From Lachnospiraceae bacterium (GTDB lineage Bacteria; Bacillota; Clostridia; Lachnospirales; Lachnospiraceae): a stretch of DNA of 64,000 bases. The notes beneath the pieces were generated by a model. It was not told the DNA's origin. It saw only the letters and a program-made list of their open reading frames with translations, and ran no database searches. The stretch covers positions 1 to 64,000 of the forward strand of contig JAFRRD010000050.1 of assembly GCA_017428265.1 (NCBI GenBank), read 5' to 3'. The position numbers were made by a program, and so were the translations under genes. Below, one piece after another: positions 63,264 through 64,000 of this stretch; positions within the stretch are counted from its first letter, which is position 1; every line of letters begins with the position of its first letter.

Positions 63264-64000
63264 TTACCGTACTTCGGCGCCGCCGGCGATCTCTTTTTCG
63301 GGGATCATCAGGGAAAGGTTTCCGTCTTCATCCTCCGCCGCGAGGACCATGCCCTCGCTGACCATGCCGGCCAGCTTCGCGGGCTTTAAGTTCACGATCG
63401 CCATCACCTTCTTGCCGACCATTTCCTCGGGCTTGTACCAGGCCTTGATCCCGGAAAGGATCTGGCGGGTCTCATTGCCGAAACGGATGGTGTTGCAGAG
63501 GAGCTTCCGGGACTTCGGGACTTCCTCGCAGGCGATGATCTCGCCGATGCGGAATTCCAGCTTCGCAAAGTCGTCGTAATCGACCTCGGGCTTGTGGACG
63601 AGAGGCTTTTCTTCAGCTGCTGCCTCTTCCGCCGGCTTTTCGGCCTCGGCGGGCTTTTCTTCCTTCGGTGCCGGGAACATCTCGTTCACCTTTGCCATCA
63701 CGGCTGCCGGATCCAGTCTTGCGAAGAGCTGCTCGGGCTTTTCCGTCACCTTGGATTCACCGTGCAGGCCGAAGCCGCCGAGTTCGGCAAAGCTGTAGAA
63801 TTCCGTCCCCAGCTGGTCAACGATCTTCTTTGCGGTATCCGGCAGGAAGGGGGCGAGCAGGCTCGCGCCGACGGTCAGGCCTTCGCGCAGGTTGTACAGC
63901 ACGGTCGCCAGACGGTCCTTCTTTTCCGGATCCTTTGCCAGGGCCCAGGGCATCGTCTCGTCAATATATTTGTTGCAGCGCTTGAAGAGGTTCCAGATCT
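63264..64000 (-). CDS. metG: Methionyl-tRNA synthetase, 3' part
   Basis: The gene is cut by the right edge; the visible 245 residues are the C-terminal part. They begin in the anticodon-binding helical domain (WNLFKRCNKYIDETMPWALAK) and include a Glu/Ala/Lys/Pro-rich linker (about 120-140 of the visible part). The tRNA-binding OB fold follows (DDFAKLEFRIGEIIACEEVPKSRKLL, VGKKVMAIVNLKPAKLAGMVSEGMVLAA as patterns). The catalytic domain lies outside the window. It charges tRNA-Met. The gene is 15 bp upstream of secA. Confidence 0.93.
   Translation of the reverse strand, partial: IWNLFKRCNKYIDETMPWALAKDPEKKDRLATVLYNLREGLTVGASLLAPFLPDTAKKIVDQLGTEFYSFAELGGFGLHGESKVTEKPEQLFARLDPAAVMAKVNEMFPAPKEEKPAEAEKPAEEAAAEEKPLVHKPEVDYDDFAKLEFRIGEIIACEEVPKSRKLLCNTIRFGNETRQILSGIKAWYKPEEMVGKKVMAIVNLKPAKLAGMVSEGMVLAAEDEDGNLSLMIPEKEIAGGAEVR

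Noticed and set aside
61479..63389. 636-codon plus-strand open frame across secA
   Set aside because: It is antisense to full-length secA and has no start signal.

Overview
The window looks like chromosome of a high-GC, anaerobic, fermentative member of the Bacillota, most likely class Clostridia. The evidence is: Gram-positive style promoters and ribosome sites (AAAGGAGG), many lipoproteins, a separate GlgC/GlgD pair, mfd followed by a PrsA-type foldase, ferredoxin-linked keto-acid oxidation (IorAB), a group-B-like [FeFe] hydrogenase and an Xre/LytTR/MarR/ArsR regulator set. I cannot fix family or genus. There is no phage, insertion sequence, CRISPR array or rRNA; the only RNA genes seen are two tRNA-Ser genes at the left edge. 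The left and right edges are cut: metG enters at the right end.

Layout. 0-1 kb: tRNA-Ser(GGA) and tRNA-Ser(UGA), and a zinc-ribbon membrane protein. 1-4.7 kb: comEA-comEC and a lipoprotein, all overlapping. 4.8-11.3 kb: MATE pump, typA, a C_GCAxxG_C_C protein, an unknown 505-residue protein and pta. 11.3-12.9 kb: a membrane protein and pth. 12.9-20 kb: a six-gene minus-strand cluster of two beta-helix lipoproteins, a sensor kinase and response regulator, a DUF4956 membrane protein and a VTC-type CYTH protein. 20.1-21.5 kb: secreted peptidase-like protein. 21.7-26.3 kb: mfd and a PrsA-like lipoprotein. 26.3-28 kb: LytTR regulator with a membrane-anchored partner. 28-33 kb: iorA-iorB-CoA-transferase-aminotransferase, a complete route from an amino acid to the shortened organic acid. 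33-41 kb: lipoprotein, MATE pump, secreted multidomain protein, membrane protein, beta-hydroxyacid dehydrogenase, and a MarR regulator with an unusual Met/His/Pro-rich insert. 41-43.2 kb: [FeFe] hydrogenase coupled to an ECF S component. 43.4-48.6 kb: tldD-pmbA-zinc ribbon-TPM operon. 49-55 kb: glgC-glgD-arsR-pepP-pepC, tightly packed. 55-59 kb: SbcD/YhaO and YhaN-like pair and a DEDDh exonuclease. 59-64 kb: Xre regulator, prfB, secA and the 3' part of metG.

The most unusual region is 12.9-20 kb. Both beta-helix lipoprotein genes are preceded by the same 11-bp-spaced TTGAAG repeat at the same distance from a -10-like element. This is what a PhoB/OmpR-type regulator such as the one encoded between them would bind. 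One of the two also has its ribosome site inside a perfect 12-bp inverted repeat. Together this suggests a regulated envelope or surface system built from VTC, DUF4956 and beta-helix proteins whose biochemical job is, to my knowledge, not established. Other regulatory structures worth attention are the paired operators around the marR promoter and the 25-bp dyad upstream of the Xre gene.
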